Shown here piece by piece: positions 1-6,694 of a stretch of DNA of 11,641 nucleotides. The notes under the pieces were generated by a model. That model saw only the letters and a list, made by a program, of their open reading frames with translations. It was not told where the DNA came from and searched no databases. Position 1 is the first letter of the stretch; the number at the start of each line of letters is the position of its first letter. Both the position numbers and the translations under genes were made by a program. Source of the DNA: Actinomycetes bacterium (GTDB lineage: Bacteria > Actinomycetota > Actinomycetes > Mycobacteriales > Mycobacteriaceae); assembly GCA_023461275.1 (NCBI GenBank), contig JAEYMI010000064.1, forward strand, positions 1 to 11,641, given 5' to 3'.

Positions 1-1
1 C

Positions 2-103
2 CAAGGCCACGACCTCAACACCATCCGACGAGCCGTCGAACGCTACTGCCTACGCGACATCTACCGCTTCCTCAACACCCTCGACATACCCCTCACCGCT
101 TGA
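2..103 (+). CDS. 3' end of an unrecognised ORF (possible transposase tail)
   Basis: An open frame enters from the left edge and ends at TGA 101-103, giving 33 C-terminal residues that begin QGHDLNTIRRAV and end NTLDIPLTA. The peptide is Arg-rich and looks helical. Third positions are mostly C, but it uses codons that are rare in the neighbouring genes (CTA, ATA, CGA), which is common in transposon-borne genes. I do not recognise the family. A transposase or other mobile-element protein is a guess based only on codon use and position. Because the left part lies outside the window, neither a terminal inverted repeat nor a target-site duplication can be tested. Confidence 0.45.
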   Translation, partial: QGHDLNTIRRAVERYCLRDIYRFLNTLDIPLTA

Positions 104-121
104 CAGCGGACCATAAGAGCG

Positions 122-187
122 TCGAGATCTGCGCCAAGTGATTTCGATACGGTCCCACTCGCTTCGCTCGGGGTCCTACTCAATCAG
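122..187. repeat. REP/BIME-like inverted repeat, locus A
   Basis: A left half-site TCGAGATCTG (122-131) is followed after 16 bp (measured from TCGAGA) by TCGATACGG (144-152), then the core CTCGCTTCGCTCGG and the end TACTCAATCAG (177-187). The same modules recur at 2657-2776 and 6597-6667. It lies between the end of the partial ORF and the end of guaD, which converge. I know this kind of repeat by sight as abundant between genes in actinobacterial genomes. Its function is not established here; a role in transcript 3' ends is inference. Confidence 0.75.
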
Positions 188-210
188 CCGGGTTTTGCTC
201 GAGGTGCGAC

Positions 211-1629
211 TCAACCAGCGTCGGTTGACGGCGCGACCACCCGGGCACCGCGCACGTACACCTCGGCGATCGCGGGCTCCCGAATCCCCATGAGCAGCGC
301 GAAAAGTGTTTGATCGCGGCCCATTTCGTCGTCGTCGGCGCGGATGCCGTGATCCAGGACGTGAGCCAGAGGCGGCCACCGGTCCGGTTCGATGACCACG
401 AAGTCGGCCTCCTTGCCGACGTCGAAGTTGCCGAACCGCTCCTCGGCATCCAAAGCCCTTGCCCCGCCCAGTGTTCCGATGAATAGCATTTCGGCGGGGT
501 GCATCGAGACCGAGGCGTCGCCGGGTTCGGTGATGTGTACCTTGAACGCGTCCGAGAGAACGCGCGGGATCAGCCACTCGTCGCCGGCGGCGTGGTCGGT
601 GCCCGCGGCGATGGTCACGCCGGAGGCGACGGTCCGCTTCCACGGCATGGTGCCCGACCCCAGGAACAGTTGCGACACCGGGCAATGCGCGATCGACGTG
701 CCGGTCTCGGCCATCCTGGAGAGTTCGGCGTCGGTGCAGTGCACCGCGTGCGCCATGATGGTTCGACGACCCAGCAACGACGAGCCACCGGTCCGCGAAC
801 CGGGCAGGAACTTGCCGTCGTAGGTGTCGAGATAGGAGTCGACCTCGAAAAGCTGTTTGACGGTGTCGATCTCACCGGTACCCGGCCGGTTGTTCTCATT
901 GAGATGGGTGTGCAGATACACCCCTGACCCACGCACCTCGTCGTAGAGTTCGCCGAGGGCGGCCAGCGTGGTGGTGGTCACCGACAACGTGAACCGCGGC
1001 ACGATCGCCACCTGCAGTAGTGCGGTCGCCGGATCGCCGGAATCGGCTGCGTGCCAACGACGTATCTCGTCGGCGGTGAGTGCGATAGCGTCCTGCTCGG
1101 AGGTGATCAGCGGCTGCGCCGACTCCCCGCCGGTGGTCTGGATGCCACGTCCGCTGACGATGCGTAAACCGGCGTTGCGGGTCTCGGTGAACAGTGCGTC
1201 CTGGGCGGTGGGGAACGCCGACCCGAACACCATCGCCGCGGTGGTGCCCGCCGCGATCCGACGCGCGGTGAAGTCGCGTGCCGCTCGGGCAGCGAAATCC
1301 GGGTCGGCCAAACGTGATTCGGCCGGGAAGATGCACGAGTTCAACCACTCGAGCAGCTGCCCGCCGCCGTAGGCGTCACCGGAGTAGGTCTGCGGGAAGT
1401 GGATATGGGCGTCGACGAAACCCGGCAGCAGGTAACCGCCACGATGATCGTGGGTCGCGCCGCGGTCGACGTCGTCGGGAATGGTGGCGGCCTGGCCGCA
1501 GTAGACAATCCGACCGTCGTCGTCGACGATGAGCGCCCCGTCCGGGATCGAGACGAGCGCCGCCGGGGCCCCGGCGACGTCGGGTGTGCCCGCGATGTGG
1601 AAGATGTGTCCGAGGTGCGTCGATGTCAC
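211..1629 (-). CDS. guaD: Guanine deaminase (amidohydrolase superfamily)
   Basis: Predicted to hydrolyse guanine to xanthine and ammonia in the cytoplasm, a step of purine salvage and catabolism. With the GTG start at 1629 the protein is 472 aa, close to the family size of about 440-470. Metal and catalytic motifs appear in the expected order: HIH at residues 75-77 within GFVDAHIHFPQ, HTHLNE at 240-245 (His240, His242, Glu245), MAHAVHC with His294 and His297, SIAHCPVSQLFLGSG near 312-326, and GTDHAAGD with Asp345. The N-terminus HIFHIAG with PDGALIVDDDGRIVYCG is the usual small beta domain. The frame stays open to 1989, but everything above 1739 is antisense to tetR. An ATG at 1677 (488 aa) is the main alternative; neither start has a convincing Shine-Dalgarno site. 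I chose GTG 1629 because it begins directly at the conserved domain. It is divergent from tetR across about 109 bp. Confidence 0.88.
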   Translation of the reverse strand: MTSTHLGHIFHIAGTPDVAGAPAALVSIPDGALIVDDDGRIVYCGQAATIPDDVDRGATHDHRGGYLLPGFVDAHIHFPQTYSGDAYGGGQLLEWLNSCIFPAESRLADPDFAARAARDFTARRIAAGTTAAMVFGSAFPTAQDALFTETRNAGLRIVSGRGIQTTGGESAQPLITSEQDAIALTADEIRRWHAADSGDPATALLQVAIVPRFTLSVTTTTLAALGELYDEVRGSGVYLHTHLNENNRPGTGEIDTVKQLFEVDSYLDTYDGKFLPGSRTGGSSLLGRRTIMAHAVHCTDAELSRMAETGTSIAHCPVSQLFLGSGTMPWKRTVASGVTIAAGTDHAAGDEWLIPRVLSDAFKVHITEPGDASVSMHPAEMLFIGTLGGARALDAEERFGNFDVGKEADFVVIEPDRWPPLAHVLDHGIRADDDEMGRDQTLFALLMGIREPAIAEVYVRGARVVAPSTDAG

Positions 1630-1700
1630 CCGACAACCCAAACACAACTGTGCGCGATCGGCCCGACGAAGCTGCATCCGCGTGCGATCCGCGATAGCGT

Positions 1701-1717
1701 CGAACCACTCAGGTTCG
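1701..1717. promoter_or_regulatory. Candidate TetR operator (perfect 17-bp dyad)
   Basis: CGAACC-ACTCA-GGTTCG is a perfect inverted repeat with 6-bp arms and a 5-bp centre. It sits 21 bp before the tetR GTG and 71 bp before the chosen guaD GTG, inside the divergent gap. Size, symmetry and position are typical of TetR-family autoregulatory operators. That it controls guaD or tetR is inference. If guaD began at ATG 1677 the dyad would still be non-coding. Confidence 0.5.
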
Positions 1718-1738
1718 GGGTCCGGGTAGGAGGCGTGC

Positions 1739-2481
1739 GTGACGGAGCTCGATGCGCCCGTTCCCGACGCGCCTGTTCCCCCTGCGCCTATTCCCTCCGA
1801 GCCTGTTCCTTCCGAGCCTGGTCCGGACACCTCGGCGGCTGATGAATCCGTTCCCCGACGGCGCAGCACCAGAAAACGTCCCTCCGACGACGATCTCCTC
1901 GACGCCGCGCGTGCGGTGGTCGCCGAGTTGGGCCCCGACCGGGTCACGATGGACATGATCGCCGCACGCGGGGACACCACCAGGGTCACCCTGTACGCGC
2001 ATTTCGGTTCCCGGGACGCGCTGCTCGAGCGGCTGGTGGACCGCGAAACCGACCTGTTCGCGGCGTGGATGCTGAACTCCTATGAGCAGAGCAGCGGACT
2101 GCAGTTCGGTGCGCGCGCCCGGCACGCGGTCGACTCGTTGTTCGACTACGTCCGCTCAATCCCGACGGGCTTCGGGTGCTGCTCGGGCACCGATATCAAG
2201 GTGATCACGCCAGCCGCAGGCTCTATCAGGTGCTCGAACCACGGATCGCGGAGTTGCTGCGGCAGAACCTGGTGATCCGTGGCCACCGCATCGGGCCCGG
2301 CGTCAACGCGCTGGCGTCGATGCTGATGGGCATCAGCCTTGATGTCGCCTACCGGGCGGTGATCGTCGACGGCGCCGATGTCGACTCCGCCCGCGACCTG
2401 GCCATGGCGGCCACGTTGGCGGTGCTGCGCGACATCGAGCCCAAGTATCTCGCGGCCATCGACCGCTCGATCGACCCGTGA
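1739..2481 (+). pseudogene. TetR-family transcriptional regulator, interrupted by a one-base frameshift
   Basis: GTG 1739 has a strong AGGAGG site (1728-1733) at 5-nt spacing. Residues 1-46 are a Pro-rich, Arg-ending tail. Residues about 49-100 form a classic TetR DNA-binding domain (DDDLLDAARAVVAE, then VTMDMIAARGDTTRVTLYAHFGSRDALLE). The frame is sound to FDYVRS (codon 2156-2158), then runs into unrelated residues and stops at 2275. In the next frame, from AAT 2158, it continues as NPDGLRVLLGHRYQGDH... with a normal helical ligand-binding domain ending at TGA 2479-2481. Restoring one base near 2157-2158 gives an intact 247-aa protein, a normal size for the family. The site 'cgctcaatccc' has no slippery heptamer, so a deletion or a sequencing error is more likely than programmed shifting. 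It probably regulated the divergent guaD. Confidence 0.85.
1754..1828 (+). repeat. 15-bp tandem repeat coding a Pro-rich pentapeptide in TetR
   Basis: Five in-frame 15-bp units encode residues 6-30 of the TetR protein with the pattern [A/E]-P-[V/I/G]-P-x (APVPD, APVPP, APIPS, EPVPS, EPGPD). Third positions are unusually T-rich for this genome (GTT, CCT, ATT). The units are diverged from one another but clearly in register. It lies ahead of the Arg-rich stretch RRRSTRKR that leads into the DNA-binding domain, so it is a flexible N-terminal extension. Confidence 0.7.
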
Positions 2482-2612
2482 CCGCCTATTTCGGCGATGC
2501 AGGCTGAGCACCAGATTCCGGTGACATAGCCTCGGTCGCAGAGCGTTTCCGGATAGATAGTTGCCGCGACTGCTCCCTCCTGCCGAGGCTGGGTCACGAC
2601 GGTTCGTCCCCT

Positions 2613-2674
2613 GGTGCACACCCGCGCTGATCGGGTAGGTACCGGTGCACACGGGCGCTGATCGAGTAGGTATC
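2613..2674. repeat. Two 31-bp tandem repeat units
   Basis: Units at 2613-2643 and 2644-2674 abut and match at 27 of 31 positions. Both begin GGTGCACAC and contain CGCTGATCGRGTAGGTA, which is the outer end of the adjacent REP element. The second unit runs into the full leftward REP copy at 2657, so the first unit looks like a duplicated REP end plus flanking sequence. Confidence 0.75.
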
Positions 2675-2776
2675 GAGCGCAGCGAGGAACCGTATCGAGA
2701 TCTGTTGCAATGCTTTTCGGCGCTACGGTGGTCTCGATACGGTTCCTCCGCTGGCGCTCAGGAGCCTACTCGACCG
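2657..2776. repeat. Pair of opposed REP/BIME-like elements, locus B
   Basis: A leftward copy (2657-2701: GCTGATCGAGTAGG, then GCGCAGCGAGG, then CGTATCGAGA) faces a rightward copy (2731-2776: GTCTCGATACGG, then the degenerate core CCGCTGGCGCTCAGG, then CTACTCGACCGG). The inner ends TCGAGA and TCGATA are 33 bp apart. The pair could form a long cruciform or hairpin in the overlapping 3' ends of tetR and the glycosyltransferase. Confidence 0.8.
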
Positions 2777-2852
2777 GCATGGGGGTCCCGCTCGACCGGC
2801 GGTGGGGTCTCGCTCGATCGGCGGTGGGGCCGCTCGATCGGTGGAGGGTCCT
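2769..2852. repeat. Four 20-22-bp tandem repeat units abutting a stop codon
   Basis: Units start at 2769 (22 bp), 2791 (22 bp), 2813 (20 bp) and 2833 (20 bp). Each has the form CTCGAYCGGYRKKGGGG with a variable tail. The first unit begins in the outer end of the rightward REP copy. The last ends one base before the leftward TAG stop of the glycosyltransferase (read from 2855 to 2853). Confidence 0.75.
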
Positions 2853-4718
2853 CTAGTCGCCGTCGAAGAGTCGCTGCCAGTTGTGGCGGCTGGTGAGCTC
2901 GGGCAGGGCCTCGGTCCACCGGGCGGCCACCGCGGGCCCATCTTTGCGCAGCTGCCGGCAGAGCGCCGCCAGTTCACGTGCCTGCTCGACGGCAACGGCC
3001 TTGTCGCGGCGGCGGATTCGGACTCCGGTTTGCGACGAGTCGGTGACGACGACGTGGGAGAACAGTGATGCGTGCCACCACTTCGCGTCGTCGGCCGACA
3101 TCGACACCGGGGCCGGCGACACCCGGCCCAGGTACTGTTTGACGGCCCGCTTGATCAGCACCCGGGTGGTCTTGTCCTCCTTGGGCGCCGGACCGCGGGT
3201 GGAGATGCGGGTATTGGGGTCGGATTCGGCGCCGACGTGAGCGGCGGAGTGAATCATGGTGTCGGGGAAGTGTTCTCGAAGCTCCCGGAGGTCGCCGAGT
3301 TTCGATCGGCCGCCGTCGGCGAGGATGTCGGGTCCGGCCAGGAAGTCGCGCACCGCGAGCAGGAACGTCGCCGACAATCCGTAGCGCATCGACACGATGT
3401 GCGAACCGATCTCGGTCGCGACGACGCCGGCGTAATGCTTGCCGTCGAACGGGGTGTGCACGGCCGCGACGATCAGCGCGTTGCGGAAACTGAAGTAGCG
3501 CGACCAGTCGTCGTAGTCCTTGAGGTGGAAATCGGCATGCCACACACCGGCATTGGGCAGTGTGACCGTCGGGAAACCGCGCTTGCGGGCCCGGATGCCG
3601 AACTCGATGTCGTCCCATTGAAAGAACAGTGGGAGCGAAAGGCTGTCGGGGTCAATGGATTCCGCCGGCAGCAGACACGACCACCAACCGCTCCACCCGG
3701 CGTCGGAGCGGGCGTCCTGATGCACCTCCAGCATGTCGGCGCCGATCATGGCGTTGGCCGACTTGCGCCCGGCCTTGAGCTGATCGAGTGCTTCCCATTC
3801 GGCGGTGATCATCACCCGCGACGTCTCCGACTGCAGCAGCATCTGGGCGCCGACGAGGACCGGCTGCACGGATCGGTTGGCCAGCGCCGACATCCGCAGG
3901 ACGCTTTCGGGTTCGCACATGATGTCGTCGTCCATCACGATGATGTTGGTTTCGGCCCGCCCGGAGCGCGTCAGCTCGAAGATGCCGCGGTTGAATCCGC
4001 CCGCACCGCCGAGGTTCGGCTGGGTCAGGTAGTGCAGCTTGGCGCCGAGCGCTTCTTTGAGAGCCGGGAAATCCTGCTGCGCGTCGACCCGGTCGGTGCC
4101 CTGATCGACCACGTAGATCGCGTCGATGTGGGTCATCGCGGTGGCGTCGCCGGCCAGTGAGAGCACTGTCGCGATGCAGTCGGTGGGCCGATTGTGGGTG
4201 CAGATGACTACCGACGACGGCCGGATCGGCTTCGGCGTGCCGAGCCAGACCACATCGCTGATCGTCACGTCGCCGTCGTAGGCGTCGACGTCGAACCAGA
4301 TGGCTCCGCCGTCGATGAAGCGACGGACCGGGGTGTCGATGGATGCCCGTCCGCTACCGGTGAAAGTGCGGGTCTCCAAGGGCCGTTCGCGACCGCTGAT
4401 GTCGGAGGCGCGGACTCGCACCCGCAGCTGGGCGGTATCGGTGCAGTCGTAGGAGAACTCGATGCGCACCGAGTCGAGGTCGGTGTAGCGCTGCCAGAAA
4501 CTCGCCGCGAACCGGCCGAAGTAGGTGTTGGTGCTCGCCGAGCCGCCACGGATCAGCCGAAGGCTCTCTCGGCCGGTCTCCACGAGGACCTCTGCGGCGT
4601 GGACGTACATCCGACGATCCACTCGGGGATGCGGACCGCTGAACAGCGTGCGCTGCAGCAGCACCTCGGGATTCGAGGCCGGTGGGCGTTGATCGACCTG
4701 TTGCACTGGTGAAGACAC
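2853..4718 (-). CDS. GlfT2-like galactofuranosyltransferase homologue (GT2 family)
   Basis: The 621-aa protein matches GlfT2 of mycobacteria (637 aa), which polymerises galactofuranose from UDP-Galf onto the arabinogalactan galactan. The layout agrees: N-terminal beta domain (about 20-160, with the recognisable FxDGGxxWFD at 134-143), GT-A domain beginning VVICTHNRPTDC (170-181), VVDQG (203-207), QPNLGGAGGFNRG (233-245), metal-binding DDD at 263-265, WW at 345-346, WDD with Asp369-Asp370 at the catalytic-base position, VWH with His394, then a helical C-terminal domain. Start is GTG 4716-4718; the nearest purine run (GGAG) is about 13 nt upstream, so the start is moderately secure. From memory of the mycobacterial sequence it is clearly homologous but well diverged. 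The neighbours are not glf or arabinogalactan genes, so I read it as a paralogue. Donor and acceptor are therefore uncertain. It acts at the cytoplasmic membrane face if it resembles GlfT2. Confidence 0.82.
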   Translation of the reverse strand: MSSPVQQVDQRPPASNPEVLLQRTLFSGPHPRVDRRMYVHAAEVLVETGRESLRLIRGGSASTNTYFGRFAASFWQRYTDLDSVRIEFSYDCTDTAQLRVRVRASDISGRERPLETRTFTGSGRASIDTPVRRFIDGGAIWFDVDAYDGDVTISDVVWLGTPKPIRPSSVVICTHNRPTDCIATVLSLAGDATAMTHIDAIYVVDQGTDRVDAQQDFPALKEALGAKLHYLTQPNLGGAGGFNRGIFELTRSGRAETNIIVMDDDIMCEPESVLRMSALANRSVQPVLVGAQMLLQSETSRVMITAEWEALDQLKAGRKSANAMIGADMLEVHQDARSDAGWSGWWSCLLPAESIDPDSLSLPLFFQWDDIEFGIRARKRGFPTVTLPNAGVWHADFHLKDYDDWSRYFSFRNALIVAAVHTPFDGKHYAGVVATEIGSHIVSMRYGLSATFLLAVRDFLAGPDILADGGRSKLGDLRELREHFPDTMIHSAAHVGAESDPNTRISTRGPAPKEDKTTRVLIKRAVKQYLGRVSPAPVSMSADDAKWWHASLFSHVVVTDSSQTGVRIRRRDKAVAVEQARELAALCRQLRKDGPAVAARWTEALPELTSRHNWQRLFDGD

Positions 4719-4787
4719 GTTAGCTCGCTGACTCCGTCAATTCCGACATTTTCCCTGCTGAGCGGGGGTCGGATCCGAGACTAACGC

Positions 4788-4825
4788 CACGCCACCGGTT
4801 TCCCAACGCGCCAGGAGGTGGCGTG
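4788..4825 (+). promoter_or_regulatory. 9-bp hairpin enclosing the RBS and GTG start of the MFS gene
   Basis: CACGCCACC (4788-4796) is perfectly complementary to GGTGGCGTG (4817-4825), with a 20-nt loop. The right arm contains the last two bases of the AGGAGG Shine-Dalgarno site (4813-4818) and the whole GTG start at 4823. In RNA this would hide the start codon. As DNA it would be a dyad with a 20-bp centre. Either reading is inference; the complementarity is directly visible. Confidence 0.45.
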
Positions 4826-6481
4826 TTCGACCCTTCACCCGATGTTCGCCGGATGGCACATGCGTCAACATGGGAACAGCCGTGCTGGTCGCGACGTACT
4901 CTCACCCCTGTGACATCGCCATCAGTAGACGCTGACGACGGGTCATCACCGGCACGTCCGGCCCTGGTGTTGACGGCGTTGATCCTGGTCGCCGGCGTGG
5001 CCAACATGAACCTCGCCGTCGCCAACGTGGCGCTGCCCGACATCGGCAAAGCTCTCGACGCCAGCTCCACCCAGCTCAACCTGATCGCCGTCGGCTACTC
5101 GCTCGGGTTGGCCGCCTCGGTGCTCTACTTCGGCGCCATCGGAGACCGGTTCGGCCGCAAGAAGATGGTCGTCATCGGTATGGCGCTGACGTTGCCGGCC
5201 TCATTGGTGGCCGGATTCGCCACCGACGTCAACGTGTTGTTCGGCGCGCGCGTCTTCGGTGGTATCGCCGCCGGACTGGCATTTCCGACGACGCTGGCGA
5301 TGATCACCGCGCTGTGGTCGGGCGCGCCGCGCACCAAGGCGATCGCCACCTGGTCGGCGCTGGGTGCGGCCATCTCGTCGGCCGGGCCGCTGCTGTCGGG
5401 GGCGCTGCTGGAGTGGTTCGATTGGCATGCGGTGTTCCTGGTCACGTTGCCGCTGGCGGTGATCGCACTCGCCGCCGCGGTGTGGTTGCTGCCCAACGAT
5501 TCTGGCGACGCCTCGGCGGTCCTGGACAACATCGGCGGCGTGCTGTCGATCATCCTGGTCGGCTCGACGGTGCTGGCGCTGAACTTCGCGCCGGTCTCCG
5601 ACATGCGGACGGCCCTGCTGGTTCTGAGCATCGTCGCGGTCCTGTCGTGCATCGCATTTGTGGTGCGCCAGTTGCGGGTTCGGGTTCCGCTATTCGATCT
5701 GCGGGTCGCTCGTCGTCGAACGTTCTGGGTGGCCGCGGTCGGCGGTCTGGTCATCTTCGGGACGTTGATGGGTGCGATGTACGTCGGCCAGCAGTTCATC
5801 CAGAACGTCCTCGGATATTCGACGTTGGCCGCGGGTTCGCTGATGCTGCCGGCCGCCGCGGCGATGATTCTGGTGGCGCCGCGGTCGGCACAACTGGTGG
5901 AGCGCAAGGGTTCTCGGTTCACCCTGTTGGTCGGCTACGTATTCATTCTGGCCGGGCTCACCATCGCCTTGATCACCTGGCGCGAGGGTGCCTCGGTGTG
6001 GACGGTGATCGCCACCTACCTGAGCATTGGCGTCGGAATCGGGTTTGCCGGAACCCCGGCGTCGCATTCGCTGACCGGGTCGGTGCCCGTGCAGCGGGCC
6101 GGCATGGCGTCGAGCATGTCTGATCTGCAACGCGACCTCGGCGGCGCCATCATGCAATCGATGCTCGGTGCGGTGCTGACCGCGGGGTATGCCACCGCCT
6201 TGTCGAAGACGATCGCGGATTCACCCGACGCGGCGCAGGTCAGTGCGCAGACCGAAGCGGCGCTGACCAAGTCGTTCAGCGGCGCCAGTGTCGTCGCCGA
6301 GCGGTATCCGCAGTACTCCGAACAGATCATCGCCGCGGCGCGGGACGCCTTTGTGCACGGGGATGCCAAGGCGTTCGCGGTCGCGATCATCGCGGTGCTG
6401 GCCGGCGCGGCAGTGGTCGCGATCTGGTACCCGAACGCCCACGACGAGCGGGAGCTGATGCGCGAGTACGCGCGCCAGTAG
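4823..6481 (+). CDS. MFS transporter, DHA2 (EmrB/QacA-type) drug:H+ antiporter family
   Basis: A 552-aa inner-membrane protein with many hydrophobic helices, consistent with the 14-segment DHA2 group that exports drugs or metabolites using the proton gradient. Helix 1 starts near residue 46 and carries NLAVANVALPDIG (63-75), a DHA2 hallmark. Motif A is GAIGDRFGRKK (104-114), and GAAISSAGPLLSGALLEW (181-198) is the antiporter motif C region, followed by WHAVFLVTLP. Start choice: GTG 4823 has AGGAGG at 4-nt spacing, but its first 29 residues are hydrophilic with poor codon bias. GTG 4910 (523 aa) follows a perfect leaderless -10 box and begins just before the conserved region. Both are plausible. 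Substrate cannot be inferred. It is divergent from the glycosyltransferase, which might suggest an envelope-linked substrate, though that is weak. Confidence 0.88.
   Translation: MFDPSPDVRRMAHASTWEQPCWSRRTLTPVTSPSVDADDGSSPARPALVLTALILVAGVANMNLAVANVALPDIGKALDASSTQLNLIAVGYSLGLAASVLYFGAIGDRFGRKKMVVIGMALTLPASLVAGFATDVNVLFGARVFGGIAAGLAFPTTLAMITALWSGAPRTKAIATWSALGAAISSAGPLLSGALLEWFDWHAVFLVTLPLAVIALAAAVWLLPNDSGDASAVLDNIGGVLSIILVGSTVLALNFAPVSDMRTALLVLSIVAVLSCIAFVVRQLRVRVPLFDLRVARRRTFWVAAVGGLVIFGTLMGAMYVGQQFIQNVLGYSTLAAGSLMLPAAAAMILVAPRSAQLVERKGSRFTLLVGYVFILAGLTIALITWREGASVWTVIATYLSIGVGIGFAGTPASHSLTGSVPVQRAGMASSMSDLQRDLGGAIMQSMLGAVLTAGYATALSKTIADSPDAAQVSAQTEAALTKSFSGASVVAERYPQYSEQIIAAARDAFVHGDAKAFAVAIIAVLAGAAVVAIWYPNAHDERELMREYARQ
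4897..4912 (+). promoter_or_regulatory. Candidate leaderless promoter and start for the MFS gene
   Basis: TACTCT (4897-4902) fits the actinobacterial TAnnnT -10 box. Seven bases separate it from GTG 4910-4912, so transcription would begin at the start codon itself. No clear -35 box is visible. If used, it gives a 523-aa protein lacking the unusual hydrophilic leader and bypasses the hairpin at 4788-4825. Confidence 0.4.
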
Positions 6482-6499
6482 TCGTTGAGCGCTTCTCCA

Positions 6500-6580
6500 G
6501 CTGGTCGGGTGGCGACCATTGCTGGTCGAGTGGCCACTTTGCTGGTCGGGTGGCCACTTTGCTGGTCGAGTGCCCCGAGC
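6500..6580. repeat. 20-bp tandem array (about four units)
   Basis: Units are at 6500-6520 (21 bp, degenerate), 6521-6540, 6541-6560 and 6561-6580 (diverging after 12 bp). The two central units are GCTGGTCGRGTGGCCACTTT and differ at one base. GCTGGTCGAGTGG resembles the REP outer end GCTGATCGAGTAG at 11 of 13 positions, so the array may derive from a REP end. Confidence 0.8.
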
Positions 6581-6596
6581 CGCTAGGCGAGTGGTT

Positions 6597-6667
6597 TATC
6601 GAGACCCGTTGCGCTGCAGGTGATGTCGATACGCTTCCTCGCTGCGCTCGGTGGCTACTCGATCAGC
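6597..6667. repeat. REP/BIME-like element, locus C, with partial duplicate to 6696
   Basis: A truncated leftward half TATCGAGA (6597-6604) faces a full rightward copy (6625-6667): GTCGATACG, TTCCTCGCTGCGCTCGG, then CTACTCGATCAGC, with 21 bp between TCGAGA and TCGATA. A second, shortened copy of its right end (GCGCTCGGTAGATCAGC, 6675-6691) follows directly, lacking about 8 bp compared with the first. Confidence 0.78.
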
Positions 6668-6694
6668 ATGACCCGCGCTCGGTAGATCAGCAAT

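Larger units (their letters stand above)
2482..2852. other. 371-bp convergent gap, repeat-filled, no gene
   Basis: This is the tail-to-tail gap between tetR and the glycosyltransferase. I see no ribosome-binding site or open frame with coding character. Its right two thirds (2613-2852) consist almost entirely of repeats, listed separately. The left part (2482-2612) is unique sequence, with 8-bp inverted arms AGCCTCGG (2528-2535) and CCGAGGCT (2583-2590) 47 bp apart. That dyad has no T-run, so it is not a convincing terminator. Confidence 0.7.

Noticed and set aside
1630..1989. Longer guaD reading up to 1989
   Set aside because: Above 1739 it is the antisense image of the TetR Pro-rich repeat and DNA-binding domain (Gly/Ser-rich, no family match). 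ATG 1677 remains a possible start but adds only poorly supported residues.
2156..2161. Programmed -1 frameshift in tetR
   Set aside because: No slippery heptamer and no obvious downstream stimulatory structure; a deletion or base-call error explains it better.
2528..2590. AGCCTCGG/CCGAGGCT arms as transposon ends or terminator
   Set aside because: Only 8 bp, 47 bp apart, no T-run, no flanking target duplication seen.
2613..2852. CRISPR array
   Set aside because: Units abut with no spacers of constant length, unit lengths differ, and no cas genes are present.
3072..4160. Rightward open frame (362 codons) antisense to the glycosyltransferase
   Set aside because: No domain or ribosome-binding site; the opposite strand has a full GT2 family protein with active-site motifs.
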